Assembly: GCF_001506075.1 (NCBI RefSeq)
Contig: NZ_KQ947475.1
Coordinates: forward strand, 1,818,780 to 1,882,779
Direction: 5' to 3'
Source of the DNA: Vibrio sp. MEBiC08052
GTDB taxonomy: Bacteria; Pseudomonadota; Gammaproteobacteria; Enterobacterales; Vibrionaceae
Length of the DNA stretch: 64,000 nucleotides
The notes under the pieces were generated by a model that was given only the letters and a program-made list of their open reading frames with translations, was not told the DNA's origin and made no database searches. Shown here piece after piece: positions 26,431 through 35,740 of the stretch. Each line of letters begins with the position of its first letter. Position 1 is the first letter of the stretch. The position numbers and the translations under genes were made by a program.

Positions 26431-26580
26431 TGACGTTATTGACTGAGCCGTGATTGTTTTTATCGATGGATGCTTATTGATAAAGTTATTTTCATATGAA
26501 TCAACAATTATACTCAAATGGGTTTATAAAACATGTTTAAATTTGGGGTTTTGATGGGGAGTGGTTATTTTTGGAATGGG

Positions 26581-27093
26581 GGTAACAGGGAGGCTCGGTT
26601 GAGGTGATTAAATTGTATTTTAGTATGTGGAATGGTAATGCTGCGGTTTGGGACGCAATTACGTTTCTCAGTTTCATTAGCATCTCCGAATGCGCCCCAG
26701 GTACTTTTTCAAGGCCGAAAAAGTACCCCAAAAGGCCTAGGTTTAAGTTCAGCACGCGTAATCAGGGTCGCTTTTATTCGCTCCTGCTCACGAAAAGCTT
26801 AAAATTCATCCGTGAATTTTACCCTGAGAGCATCGATCAAGTTGGCTTTTTAAAAAGATTTCACTCCATTCAAATCAACCACCCACCGAAGAAAACCATT
26901 CATGGAAGAATGGTTAGGCTTTTCCGGGCAGGACGCCCGTAAAAGCTGGTTTTGGACAACCCGCGACCAAGCCAAACAAAAAAGATTTTCTGGTTCGTCT
27001 TTCATCTCTGAAAGATGAACTGGCGCACTGAGCACCGATGCCTCTGAAATTGGGGAACGCAATTGTGCGTCAAATTTGGGAGCCGGAGGCTAG
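26581..27093 (+). repeat. Structured interspersed repeat, copy C (full length)
   Basis: A ~513-bp copy. Hairpins in order: GTACTTTTTC (26701-26710)/GAAAAAGTAC (26717-26726); AAAATTCA/TGAATTTT (26801-26820); AACCATTC/GAATGGTT (26894-26915); GCTTTTCCGGGC/GCCCGTAAAAGC (26918-26946); GTTCGTCTTTC/GAAAGATGAAC (26993-27020); TGGCGCAC/GTGCGTCA (27021-27072). The spacing and total length match copy B, so the unit is discrete. No protein gene is supported inside. Confidence 0.88.
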
Positions 27094-27140
27094 GAAGATA
27101 AAACTTGTGATACAGGTGTTTGGGGGAGAAGTGGTGGCTC

Positions 27141-27199
27141 TGTGGTTTGGGACGCAATCAGGGACGCTTTATTCACTCCTGCTCCAGAAAAGCAAAAAA
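27141..27199 (+). repeat. Deleted remnant of the structured repeat, copy D
   Basis: This short segment joins two pieces of the repeat: GGTTTGGGACGCAAT, which in copy C lies near 26645, directly to the ATCAGGG...GCTTTATTC...CTCCTGCTC...GAAAAGC part from near 26761-26796. It is a deletion derivative directly downstream of copy C, evidence that the element recombines or decays. Confidence 0.7.
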
Positions 27200-27432
27200 C
27201 ATTAACCATGATCTCATCACTGCCGATGATCCTAACTACTATTTAGGTGATACACCTGAAAACATTCGAATCTGCACTATCTCAGGCAGACAGATTAAAA
27301 ACGAAAAAGTCACAAAAAGTCATGTCTATCATGAAAGAAGCTTACCCATCACTATCAGGTAAAAGTGACTTAGAACTCGGCAGGCAAGTTAACCATTCTG
27401 GATTTGAAACAACGACAAAAGCAGGTTAAAAA
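27200..27432. other. Spacer before the acetyltransferase, possible coding fragment
   Basis: A plus-strand frame through this stretch reads INHDLITADDPNYYLGDTPE and continues to a stop at 27362; it looks protein-like but has no start signal of its own and no recognised family. It may be the tail of a gene truncated when the repeats moved. Not called as a gene. Confidence 0.35.
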
Positions 27433-28083
27433 ATGACGCATATTCATTACCGCAAAGCATCTCAGCAGGACTTCGAGACCATTACCGACTTTTTGGCAGC
27501 CAATATAGATCTTAGCGTATTTACTTCTGTAAGAGATAAAGATGCTCTCGCCCACCTAGCAACCATTTATATTGCCAATGATTTTAAGAACAGCACTTTT
27601 ATTGAGATAGCAGAACATGACAAAAAGATATGTGGAATCATACTCGGCTCAACCACGCTCACGAGTGAAAAAGCCGTAGAATTTGACTACGAAGCGGCTG
27701 TAAAAAAAGCGAAAGCAGCGTTACAAACAACAGCACCTGGACAACAAGTGCTTAGCGACCTGAAACAACAAAAACTACTCAGTCAAATGGTTGAACATGA
27801 TTGTGATAGTGAACTATTGTTTTTTTGTGTTGACAAAAAGTACCGCCGTCATCAAATCGGTACAACCTTAATTCGTTCATTTGAAAAGTATCTATCAAAC
27901 CTGAATGCAAAAGGTTACTCACTGCATACCGATACTAATTGCAGCTACCAGTACTACGAAAATAACGGATACCAGCGGATTGACACCCGTATCAATCGTT
28001 TTGATCCACAAGTTGTGCACTACGCCTATATCAAAATGCTGGTTTCAAACCCGCAACTGGATCTTAATAAAAAACACGCATAA
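27433..28083 (+). CDS. GNAT-family N-acetyltransferase
   Basis: 216 residues with a GNAT fold: N-terminal YRKASQQDFETITDFL, beta-strand SELLFFCVDKKYRRHQIGTTLI carrying the acetyl-CoA pyrophosphate loop (R-R-H-Q-I-G-T, a variant of R/Q-x2-G-x-G/A), and a late YYENNGYQRI segment. The acceptor substrate is unknown. It lies at the end of the repeat-bounded accessory region, with only a weak AGG-type ribosome binding site. Confidence 0.85.
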   Translation: MTHIHYRKASQQDFETITDFLAANIDLSVFTSVRDKDALAHLATIYIANDFKNSTFIEIAEHDKKICGIILGSTTLTSEKAVEFDYEAAVKKAKAALQTTAPGQQVLSDLKQQKLLSQMVEHDCDSELLFFCVDKKYRRHQIGTTLIRSFEKYLSNLNAKGYSLHTDTNCSYQYYENNGYQRIDTRINRFDPQVVHYAYIKMLVSNPQLDLNKKHA

Positions 28084-28266
28084 CTCCGATTCGCTATCTA
28101 TTTGGGCAAATGGTGCGTCATATTATGATGCCGGCTGGGAAAGTAAAAACGGTGATGCTGCGGCTTAAAACACAACCCCCTTTCTCAACGCCAATCATAA
28201 AATCGATTGCGCCAACGACAAATAACTCTATGATAATCAATCTTATTCATAAAATATGAGGTAGTT

Positions 28267-28797
28267 ATGTTTAAAACGATAACCGTACTGGTCGTGGCAT
28301 TGTTATCATTCAATGTATTCGCAGCCCCGACACCTGCGGAGATTTTTTCAACCATCAACCAGCGACTCAGTTATATGGAAGATGTCGCCTTGTACAAAGC
28401 CATCCATAGAAAACCGATTGAAGATATTGAGCGTGAAGTGGTTGTGATTGACAAGGCGAGCCAGTCCGCTGCGCAAAAAGGATTGGATAAACAGAGTGTG
28501 GTCGGATTTTTTAAAGCACAGATCTCAGCCGCCAAAGCGATACAGTATCGCTATCGTGCTGATTTATTAAGCCAGCCGACGGCCGCGCAACCCAGAGACT
28601 TAAAAACGGTGATTCGCCCTGCGCTGATCAAACTCGGTAACCAAATTAATACCGACATTGCGGCATATCTGCGCGACGGCGGACACTTCACCGCAAGCGA
28701 CTATGCCACATTTAAAACGACTCTCAATTCAAAATACCTCATTGACGCAGATAAAAAAGCCCTGTTTCAAGCGCTGACTCAGATCCGGCTTCAATAA
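28267..28797 (+). CDS. aroQ: Periplasmic chorismate mutase (AroQ gamma type)
   Basis: 176 residues with a signal peptide (about 1-19, ending NVFA-AP) and an all-helical chorismate mutase body; INQRLSYMEDVALYKAIHRKPIED gives the first catalytic helix and FFKAQISAAKAIQYRYR the second. Exported AroQ enzymes convert chorismate to prephenate outside the cytoplasm, feeding periplasmic phenylalanine formation; the physiological role is not settled. The gene stands alone, ended by a strong hairpin. Confidence 0.88.
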   Translation: MFKTITVLVVALLSFNVFAAPTPAEIFSTINQRLSYMEDVALYKAIHRKPIEDIEREVVVIDKASQSAAQKGLDKQSVVGFFKAQISAAKAIQYRYRADLLSQPTAAQPRDLKTVIRPALIKLGNQINTDIAAYLRDGGHFTASDYATFKTTLNSKYLIDADKKALFQALTQIRLQ

Positions 28798-28807
28798 CGA
28801 TCTTGAT

Positions 28808-28830
28808 GCAGGGCACGCCCGGTGCCCTGC
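28808..28830 (+). terminator. Hairpin after chorismate mutase gene
   Basis: A perfect 9-bp stem, GCAGGGCAC with GTGCCCTGC, around a 5-base loop, starting 10 bases after the stop codon. No T-run follows, so it may be a terminator needing Rho or an mRNA-stabilising hairpin. Confidence 0.6.
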
Positions 28831-29217
28831 TTAACGATGACCTGATATTCTCAAGTCATGCACCGAAAGAAACGCACAAAAACAGTTCTCCATGCACAAT
28901 CATTGCGCAAATCACACGGTCTACGCCCTGTCTTCTCACTGATTTTGTGAACCTTTTTCGTCGCAACATCTGCTATCTCTGTTTCAGAATATTGATAGTT
29001 TTGCCACATCAAAGCCTCACAAAGCAACCTGTCGCCCTCGTTTGATACAATCAGCCCCCCTCTATACCGATATCACCACAACCGTCTCTTCCCCCACTTG
29101 CACGCCACCGAAACCATTCAGGCACACTTTAAGCATTGGACGTCTGTCATATTGTTGAAAACATGGATGTTGGGAAAGGATCTCATCGTCATGGAACGAA
29201 ATAAATGGAGGGCAATC
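28831..29217. other. Spacer upstream of the permease gene
   Basis: This region must carry the permease promoter. I see no RNA gene. In-frame starts at 29098 and 29191 lengthen the permease frame, but only the ATG at 29218 has a good ribosome binding site, so the rest is treated as leader. Confidence 0.4.
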
Positions 29218-30588
29218 ATGACCGAAAAATTGAAACCAACGCTGGGCACGATTCACCTGTGGGGAATTGCGGTCGGGCTTGTGATCTCCGGGGAATATTT
29301 TGGCTGGAGTTATGGCTGGGGCGTAGCCGGAACACTCGGGTTCCTGATTACCACAGCCTTAATTGCTATCATGTATACCTGTTTTATTTTTAGCTTTACG
29401 GAACTGACTGCTGCGATTCCACACGCAGGCGGGCCGTTTGCCTACAGTCGGCGTGCTTTCGGTGAAATCGGCGGTTTAATTGCCGGTTATGCGACGTTGA
29501 TTGAATTTGTTTTCGCGCCACCGGCGATTGCAATGGCCATCGGTGCTTATCTCAATGTTCAGTATCCCGGTTTGGATCCCAAATATGCCGCTGTCGGCGC
29601 TTATATTGTCTTCATGGGGCTGAACTGTCTGGGTGTCAAACTTGCCGCGACCTTTGAACTTTGTGTAACCATTTTAGCGGTGATTGAATTGTTGGTGTTT
29701 ATGGGCGTTGTCGCCCCCGGATTCAGTCTGGCGAACTTCACCGCCAATGGCTGGGCCGGTAGTGATACCTTTGGTGTCCACGCGATCACCGGGGTGTTTG
29801 CAGCGATTCCGTTTGCCATCTGGTTCTTTCTCGCCATTGAGGGCGCAGCCATGGCTGCTGAAGAAGCCAAAGATCCGAAACGGACCATTCCTGTCGCCTA
29901 TATTTCCGGGATTCTGACGCTGGTTGTGTTGGCAATTGGTGTGATGATATTCGCCGGCGGTGCGGGGAACTGGCAGACCCTGTCAGGGATTAATGATCCG
30001 CTGCCCCAAGCGATGAAAATGATTGTTGGCGATAACTCCACCTGGCTGCATATGTTGGTCTGGATTGGCCTGTTTGGTCTGATTGCCAGCTTCCACGGCA
30101 TTATTCTCGGCTATTCACGCCAGTTTTTTGCCCTCGCCCGTGCCGGTTATATGCCCGCAGGTCTGGCAAAGCTCTCGGCATTCAAGACCCCACAACGTGC
30201 GATCATCACCGGTGGTGTTATCGGAATTATTGCTATTTTCAGTGACGGGGTCATTAACCTGCAAGGAATGGGTTTGACTGCGGCGATGATCACCATGGCC
30301 GTCTTCGGGGCGATTGTGATGTATATCATGAGTATGCTTAGTCTGTTTAAACTGCGCCAGAGTGAACCTCAAATGGTGCGCAGCTACCGGGCGCCGGGGT
30401 ATCCGGTTGTTCCCGCCATTGCTTTGGTTTTATCGGTAATCTGCCTGATCGCCATGATCTGGTTTAATCTCATCATCGCCCTGTTATTCGCGGCTATGAT
30501 GTTTGTCGGCTATCTCTATTTTCTGGCCACCAAATCTCAGCGTGCCAAAGCCAGCGAAGCCATGGTATTGAGTTCAGAACAAGTCTGA
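29218..30588 (+). CDS. eat: Ethanolamine-type permease (APC superfamily)
   Basis: 456 residues, about 12 membrane helices. The N-terminal motif GTIHLWGIAVGLVISGEYFG and the conserved AIEGAAMAAEEAKDP loop (about residue 205) identify an APC transporter of the ethanolamine permease group. The ATG has GGAGGG just upstream (the longer frame begins with residues that do not fit). No ethanolamine ammonia-lyase genes are in the window, so uptake may feed a distant pathway or the substrate may be another small amine or amino acid. Confidence 0.85.
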   Translation: MTEKLKPTLGTIHLWGIAVGLVISGEYFGWSYGWGVAGTLGFLITTALIAIMYTCFIFSFTELTAAIPHAGGPFAYSRRAFGEIGGLIAGYATLIEFVFAPPAIAMAIGAYLNVQYPGLDPKYAAVGAYIVFMGLNCLGVKLAATFELCVTILAVIELLVFMGVVAPGFSLANFTANGWAGSDTFGVHAITGVFAAIPFAIWFFLAIEGAAMAAEEAKDPKRTIPVAYISGILTLVVLAIGVMIFAGGAGNWQTLSGINDPLPQAMKMIVGDNSTWLHMLVWIGLFGLIASFHGIILGYSRQFFALARAGYMPAGLAKLSAFKTPQRAIITGGVIGIIAIFSDGVINLQGMGLTAAMITMAVFGAIVMYIMSMLSLFKLRQSEPQMVRSYRAPGYPVVPAIALVLSVICLIAMIWFNLIIALLFAAMMFVGYLYFLATKSQRAKASEAMVLSSEQV

Positions 30589-30606
30589 TCCGTCATCCAA
30601 ACGCGA

Positions 30607-30645
30607 CCTTCCGGCTGAACGATGCAACGTTGATCAGCCGGAAGG
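30607..30645 (+). terminator. Strong hairpin terminator after permease gene
   Basis: A perfect 12-bp stem, CCTTCCGGCTGA (30607-30618) with TCAGCCGGAAGG (30634-30645), 15-base loop, 18 bases after the stop. No long T-run follows. Confidence 0.7.
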
Positions 30646-30716
30646 CCGTCGCTTAGCTTGATAAATACCTCAGCACCGACTCACGGATTCACATCCCATA
30701 AAACCGACAAGCCGAT

Positions 30717-30784
30717 GTTTGAAATTAGATCACGTTTGAAATTAGATTCAGTTGGAAATTGAATTGCGTTTGAAATTGTATACA
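30717..30784. repeat. Four tandem 17-bp repeats upstream of the racemase gene
   Basis: Units start at 30717, 30734, 30751 and 30768, each exactly 17 bp and beginning GTTTGAAATT (third unit GTTGGAAATT). The first two differ only at the ends and the last two have drifted more. The array ends inside the palindrome at 30775-30786. Position and phase suggest a promoter-proximal protein-binding array. Confidence 0.8.
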
Positions 30785-30786
30785 AT
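30775..30786. promoter_or_regulatory. ATTGTATACAAT operator-like palindrome
   Basis: A perfect 12-bp palindrome 58 bases before the racemase start. TTGTATACAA is the typical core recognised by FadR/VanR-subfamily GntR repressors of catabolic genes. No GntR gene lies beside it; the regulator would be elsewhere. Confidence 0.55.
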
Positions 30787-30843
30787 CTGCATCATGCTCT
30801 GAAAGACCCACCTAGTTCCTGAATTCATGGAGAGAATGAACCA

Positions 30844-31584
30844 ATGCGGATCCTTGTTGTTAACCCGAACACGACAGCCAATATGACTGAAAAAGCATGT
30901 CTTGCTGCCCGGCAAGTGGCCTCTGAAGGCACTGAAATTATTGCGGTGACTTCGGCACACGGCCCGGTTTCAATTGAAGGCTATTACGATGAAGCGATGG
31001 CTGTGCCCGGTATGCTTCAGGCGATTCAGGCACATCAAGATTTCGATGCCGTTGTGATTGCTTGTTTTGATGATACCGGTCTGGATGCTGCCCGCTGTAT
31101 CACGGATAAACCGGTGATTGGTATTGGTGAAGCCGCTTACCGGGTGGCCTCGATGCTCGCCAATAAGTTCAGTGTTGTCACCACGCTGTCCCGCTCCGTT
31201 CCGGCACTGGAACATAATTTACTGCGTTACGGGATGGAGCGACAGTGCATCCGTGTACGTGCTTCTGACATCCCGGTGCTTGAATTAGAACGGGACGGCT
31301 CAGAGGCCGCCCACAAAATAGCTCAGGAAATTGAGCTGGCGATTCGCGACGATCGCGCAGAAGCAATCGTCCTTGGTTGTGCCGGAATGGTCGATCTGGC
31401 CGAACAATTATCGGCTCAGTTTTCCATCCCGGTGCTCGACGGAGTCACTTGTGCGGTGTCGCTGTGTGAAAGTCTGGTCAGACTGAACGTTAAAACCACC
31501 CGTCAGGGCGGCTACGCACCGCCACCGACTGAGAAAATGACCGCATCAGCCCTTCACGCCACCGGCTGTCAGGCCACCGACTAA
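30844..31584 (+). CDS. Asp/Glu/hydantoin racemase family protein
   Basis: 246 residues with the family start [14 protein letters not shown] and two conserved cysteines in [10 protein letters not shown] (about residue 78) and [10 protein letters not shown] (about residue 180), expected to act as the acid/base pair in racemisation without cofactor. Hydantoin or allantoin racemase is the likeliest activity. Its last 39 bases overlap the end of malG on the opposite strand. An operator-like palindrome and a 17-bp repeat array precede it. Confidence 0.87.
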   Translation: MRILVVNPNTTANMTEKACLAARQVASEGTEIIAVTSAHGPVSIEGYYDEAMAVPGMLQAIQAHQDFDAVVIACFDDTGLDAARCITDKPVIGIGEAAYRVASMLANKFSVVTTLSRSVPALEHNLLRYGMERQCIRVRASDIPVLELERDGSEAAHKIAQEIELAIRDDRAEAIVLGCAGMVDLAEQLSAQFSIPVLDGVTCAVSLCESLVRLNVKTTRQGGYAPPPTEKMTASALHATGCQATD

Positions 31585-32436
31585 CCAGCGTTGCGCTAAC
31601 AAGAACACCAGTGTTATCGGCAGTGCCGATAACACTGCGGCGGCGGCAAAGTCTCCCCACAGGTAGTTCTGCGGATACAGATACTGCTGCATCCCGACCG
31701 CAAGGGTGTATTGATTAATATCAGACAGTAGCAGCGATGCGACCGGAACTTCACCAACGGCGGCAATAAACGACAGAATGAACACCACCGCCAGAATCGG
31801 CACTGACAGCGGTAACAATACCAGACGGAAGGCCTGCCACGGTGTCGCCCCATCGAGTGCGGCAGCCTCTTCCAGCGAGCCGTCAATGGTTTCAAAATAA
31901 CCTTTGATGGTCCAGACATGGAGCGCGATACCACCGAGATAAGAGAAAATCAGTCCGCCGTGGGTATTCAACCCCAGAAACGGAATATACTGACCCAACT
32001 TATCAAACAGGGCGTAAATCGCCACCAGCGCCAGCACTGCCGGAAACATCTGGAAGATCATCATCGCCTTTAAAATGAGACTCTTGCCACCGAATTTCAT
32101 CCGGGCAAACGCGTATGCCGACGTGGTAGACAAAGCGACGATCAGTACCGAGGCGATTGTGGCAACCTTGACCGAATTCCACAGCCAGGTCAAAACCGGA
32201 AATGGCGGCGGGGGGACACTGCCGTCCGCATGCGTCACCGTAAACCCCAGTGCCAGTTTCCAGTGCTCCCAAGACGGATGTTCCGGAATGATGTTCCCGG
32301 TAGCAAAGTTGCCTTCCCGCAATGAAATTGCCACGATCATCAGCATCGGAAAAATAATCAGTGAGAGAAAAAACCATAAACCAATATGGGTTGCCCAAAC
32401 CCGGTATTTCAAACTTTTCCCTTGAACCATTGCCAT
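31546..32436 (-). CDS. malG: Maltose/maltodextrin ABC transporter permease MalG
   Basis: 296 residues, the same length as E. coli MalG, with six membrane helices, the large periplasmic loop after helix 1 and the EAA loop [21 protein letters not shown] (about residue 190) that docks MalK. The characteristic end [13 protein letters not shown] is intact. It follows malF by 14 bases. The 3' end overlaps the racemase gene on the plus strand by 39 bases, and no terminator is visible between them. Confidence 0.97.
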   Translation of the reverse strand: MAMVQGKSLKYRVWATHIGLWFFLSLIIFPMLMIVAISLREGNFATGNIIPEHPSWEHWKLALGFTVTHADGSVPPPPFPVLTWLWNSVKVATIASVLIVALSTTSAYAFARMKFGGKSLILKAMMIFQMFPAVLALVAIYALFDKLGQYIPFLGLNTHGGLIFSYLGGIALHVWTIKGYFETIDGSLEEAAALDGATPWQAFRLVLLPLSVPILAVVFILSFIAAVGEVPVASLLLSDINQYTLAVGMQQYLYPQNYLWGDFAAAAVLSALPITLVFLLAQRWLVGGLTAGGVKG

Positions 32437-32450
32437 AATGCAACGCCTCC

Positions 32451-34016
32451 TTAATCCTGTCCTGCACGCGTGAAACGAAGATTGATTAATGCCAATGCAC
32501 CCACCAGTAAGAAAATCAGGGTCGCAATCGCACTGGCCAGACCGAAATCGCGGCCGCCGCTGCCCTCAAAGGCTATCCGGTAGGTGTAGCTGACCAGCAA
32601 ATCCGTATAGCCGGCAGGCTCAGTTGTGCCAATCATATTCGGCCCGCCGCCGGTCAGCAGATAAATCATCACGAAGTTATTAAAATTGAACGCGAAGCTG
32701 GCGATCAACAGCGGTGTTAGCGGTTTAATCATCAATGGCAGGGTAATTTTAGTAAAATTATACAGCGGCCCTGCCCCGTCGATGGCGGATGCTTCATAGA
32801 GGTCTTCGGGAATTGCTTTCAGCAATCCCATACATAAAATCATCATGTAAGGAAAACCCAGCCAAGTGTTGACCGCAATAACCATCACCCGCGCCATGAT
32901 GGGATCGGAAAACCACGCCGGTTTCAGACCGAACAGCGCATTCAACACCATGTTGATTTCACCGAAACTTTGATTGAATAATCCTTTAAAAATCAGGATA
33001 GAAATAAAAGCCGGCACCGCATAAGGTAAAATCAGCAACACGCGATAAACCGACCGACCACGTAGTGCTTCCCACTGCACGACACTGGCGAGCACCAAGC
33101 CAATGATCAGGGTCAGCCCGACGGTCAGAGCGGAAAAAACCACCGTCCAGATAAAAATACTGATGAAGGGTTCTTTGATGCCGTCATCCTGCCATACCCG
33201 TTGAAAATTAGCCGTCCCGATTTTGACGATAAATCCGGGAGAAATCGGATCCCGATAAAACTGACCGTTTTGATCCACCGGCTGATAAAAACCGATTTCC
33301 ATATTGGGTTTGAGTAATTCACCATTTTGCCGGTTGCGCAGGGTCACGCCATCATCCAGCAATTGATACTTGGGGGTAATGGCTGAAAATCGCCGCAACC
33401 CATTCATCCGAATGGTCTGTTCTTGTGGCGTGACTAATTTCAGCTCAGCCAGCGTATCCCGATGTTGAATCACGGTTTTCAGTGATTCTTTTGTCCACCC
33501 TTGCGGTGGCTGAATGGGGGCTAATGCCAACTGTTTCGCCACATGACGCCCCAATGAAAATGCCGGTGTCGTCAATAACTGCTCGCCGTCACGCACCACC
33601 AGACGGTAGCCATTTTGCTCGCGATAAAGAGTAAAAGGATAGTTCTGGCCGCTTTGGTAGGTTTGATCGAGTAAGACTGATTGTGCCCGTTCCAACGAAA
33701 GCTGGTTTTTGGCACTGTAATTGGTGAATGAGAGTCCGATGGTGTACACCAACGGAAACAGAATAAACAGGATCATGCCGGCAACACCGGGATAAATATA
33801 GCGATGCGCGTAGGTTTTCCGACTGCCAAAAATGTAGAGTGCCAGCGCCGTCAGCACGATGGTTAACAAAGCAAACGCAATTTCCCCACGCGCATACATC
33901 ATGATACTGGCATAACCGTTCAGGATGCCTATCGCAAACAGGGTTACCCATTTGATCCACTTGATTTTATGACCGGTACTCAAACTGCCGGGGTCTGCTT
34001 TCTGAACGAACTGCAT
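32451..34016 (-). CDS. malF: Maltose/maltodextrin ABC transporter permease MalF
   Basis: 521 residues with eight predicted helices, the long periplasmic P2 domain (about 95-275) unique to MalF, and the EAA loop [21 protein letters not shown] (about residue 405). It forms the membrane channel with MalG. It lies 109 bases after malE, a gap common in mal operons, which lets malE be expressed more than malF. Confidence 0.97.
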   Translation of the reverse strand: MQFVQKADPGSLSTGHKIKWIKWVTLFAIGILNGYASIMMYARGEIAFALLTIVLTALALYIFGSRKTYAHRYIYPGVAGMILFILFPLVYTIGLSFTNYSAKNQLSLERAQSVLLDQTYQSGQNYPFTLYREQNGYRLVVRDGEQLLTTPAFSLGRHVAKQLALAPIQPPQGWTKESLKTVIQHRDTLAELKLVTPQEQTIRMNGLRRFSAITPKYQLLDDGVTLRNRQNGELLKPNMEIGFYQPVDQNGQFYRDPISPGFIVKIGTANFQRVWQDDGIKEPFISIFIWTVVFSALTVGLTLIIGLVLASVVQWEALRGRSVYRVLLILPYAVPAFISILIFKGLFNQSFGEINMVLNALFGLKPAWFSDPIMARVMVIAVNTWLGFPYMMILCMGLLKAIPEDLYEASAIDGAGPLYNFTKITLPLMIKPLTPLLIASFAFNFNNFVMIYLLTGGGPNMIGTTEPAGYTDLLVSYTYRIAFEGSGGRDFGLASAIATLIFLLVGALALINLRFTRAGQD

Positions 34017-34125
34017 AAAACTTCCTGAAATCTAATCAAGCTAATTCAGGTCAGGCGATACACCACTCAATGACCGACCATCACGGATGAATCATGACGG
34101 CTTAGTATCACCTGCCCCGGTTCCA

Positions 34126-35319
34126 TTAATGTGCAATTTGCTTTTGCGCGTCAGCCAATGCCGAGTCAACCGACTGACGTCCGTCAACCACATTGATAAT
34201 GGCATTTTTCATCGAGCTCCAGAATGCATTCATCTGCGGTATATTTGGCATAATTTCACCATATGTCGCATTGTACATAGTGGCAGCAATACGCGGATCG
34301 CTGGAAAGTTTTTGCTGATAAGATTTCAACGCGACGGCGCCCAGTGGTTTATCGGCATTCACCATTGCCAGACCTTCATCGGTCAATAAATAGTGCTCAA
34401 TAAACTCAACCGCGAGATCTTTATTCGGTGAAGCGGTGCTGATCCCGGCAGAAAGAACGCCGACAAACGGTTTTGAGTTTTGACCATTAAATTTCGGCAA
34501 CGTGGTGACACCGTAACGAATTCCGGCTTTGTCAATATTGCCCCAACTCCACGGCCCGTTGATGGTCATGGCTGTCTTGCCTTTGGTGAACTCAGACTCA
34601 GATACGGAGTAATCCATATCCGGTGAAATGACGTGGCTATCGACCAGCCCTTTCAAAAATGTCATCGCTTTGCGGACACCGGGTTTATTGACTCCGATAT
34701 CATCGATGTCATAGCCCTTATCACTAAATTTAAACGCATACCCGCCATCGGCCGCCAGCAATGGCCAGGTGAAGTACGGCTCTTTCAGGTTCCACATAAT
34801 CGCGCTTTTACCCTGTTTGCTCAGCTTGTCATTCAGTTTGGCGATATCCTCCCAGTTTTTGGGCGGTTCAGGTACCAGATCCTTATTATAAATCAGCGAC
34901 AGTGACTCAACGGCCACCGGATAACCGATGTATTTGCCATGATATTGGACGGCATCCCAAGTGAAATCGAACATGTTGGCTTTGAGTTCCGGGGAAGGAT
35001 GAATCTCCGCAAGTAAGCCGGCTTCAGCGTATCCGCCAAACCGGTCATGAGCCCAAAAAACGATATCCGGCCCGTCACCGGTGGCGGCGGTCTGCGGGAA
35101 TTTATCCTGTAACGCATCCGGGTGGAGCACGGTCACCGGAATCCCGGTATCTTGTTCAAATTTTTTGCCAACTTCCGCCAGACCGTTGTAGCCCTTATCT
35201 CCATTAATCCATATCGTGAGCTGTCCTTCTGCAATGGCAGCATGTGCGCTTAAACTCAGACTCAACGAGCCCAGAGCTGTATAGGTGCAAATTGCGACAG
35301 CGTGTAGGGTCTTTTTCAT
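34126..35319 (-). CDS. malE: Maltose/maltodextrin-binding protein MalE
   Basis: 397 residues with a signal peptide (about 1-27, cleavage after SAHA-AI) and the mature start [22 protein letters not shown] typical of MalE. It delivers maltodextrins to MalFGK2 and may also feed chemoreceptors. The ATG has AAGGA 7 bases upstream; a 22-residue longer frame is rejected because it would bury the signal peptide. Divergent from malK across a region with MalT-box-like and CRP-like sites. Confidence 0.97.
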   Translation of the reverse strand: MKKTLHAVAICTYTALGSLSLSLSAHAAIAEGQLTIWINGDKGYNGLAEVGKKFEQDTGIPVTVLHPDALQDKFPQTAATGDGPDIVFWAHDRFGGYAEAGLLAEIHPSPELKANMFDFTWDAVQYHGKYIGYPVAVESLSLIYNKDLVPEPPKNWEDIAKLNDKLSKQGKSAIMWNLKEPYFTWPLLAADGGYAFKFSDKGYDIDDIGVNKPGVRKAMTFLKGLVDSHVISPDMDYSVSESEFTKGKTAMTINGPWSWGNIDKAGIRYGVTTLPKFNGQNSKPFVGVLSAGISTASPNKDLAVEFIEHYLLTDEGLAMVNADKPLGAVALKSYQQKLSSDPRIAATMYNATYGEIMPNIPQMNAFWSSMKNAIINVVDGRQSVDSALADAQKQIAH

Positions 35320-35740
35320 GCGCTTATCCTTATTGTTCAACTTGTCGTAGGAGGTGATGCTATATGATGAGAAATATTGCTGCATTCATCATCATCCTGA
35401 GCCCTACGCCCCTGAGATATAACGGTATTTTCGTGACTCCCATCAACATCTACGCACCCGAATCACTTAAAAATCAGATAAAGTGTGATAGATAGCACTA
35501 TTCAACCCGGTTTCAGGACCGGTGAAGCCGCACCCGACCTCATCCCTCCACTGATACTAATCCTTCGCTGTCCGCCCTGAGGATTGACAGACAGGAGGAT
35601 GCACCGCGCCATCCTTTGACGCATACTATTTCCGACTCACCGCGTAAGGTGAAAGAATATCCGATAATAAGGCACAGCCACGGGGTATGGCTGCTCCCTT
35701 TCCATGTCACAAATCTATATTTGAGTTAAGGATGATCGAA
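35320..35740. promoter_or_regulatory. Divergent malE-malK control region
   Basis: A 421-bp region with features of the known malEp-malKp arrangement. MalT-box-like sequences (consensus GGGGAKGAGG): AGGGATGAGG at 35538-35547 on the minus strand (9 of 10), CAGGATGATG at 35390-35399 minus (7 of 10) and CAGGAGGATG at 35592-35601 plus (7 of 10). A CRP-like site lies between them. Activation by maltotriose-bound MalT and by cAMP-CRP of both divergent operons is expected. Confidence 0.7.
35481..35502. promoter_or_regulatory. CRP-like site in malE-malK region
   Basis: GTGTGATAGATAGCACTA centred here gives TGTGA-N6-GCACT, with an intact left half and a near-match right half of TGTGA-N6-TCACA. Placement between the divergent MalT-box-like sites parallels the CRP sites of the E. 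coli malE-malK region. Confidence 0.55.

Noticed and set aside
22220..27062. Small frames inside the repeat copies (for example minus 22220-22453, 23393-23578, 26850-27062)
   Set aside because: They recur because the repeat recurs; they differ in start and length between copies, lack ribosome binding sites, and the changes follow stem pairing rather than codons.
22169..27199. Superintegron attC (VCR) sites
   Set aside because: The repeats are about 514 bp with several separate hairpins and show none of the attC core-site sequences; no integrase is present.
28084..28266. Coding fragment downstream of the GNAT gene (WANGASYYDAGWES frame)
   Set aside because: A short open frame without start signal or family; could be an old fragment but there is not enough to call it.
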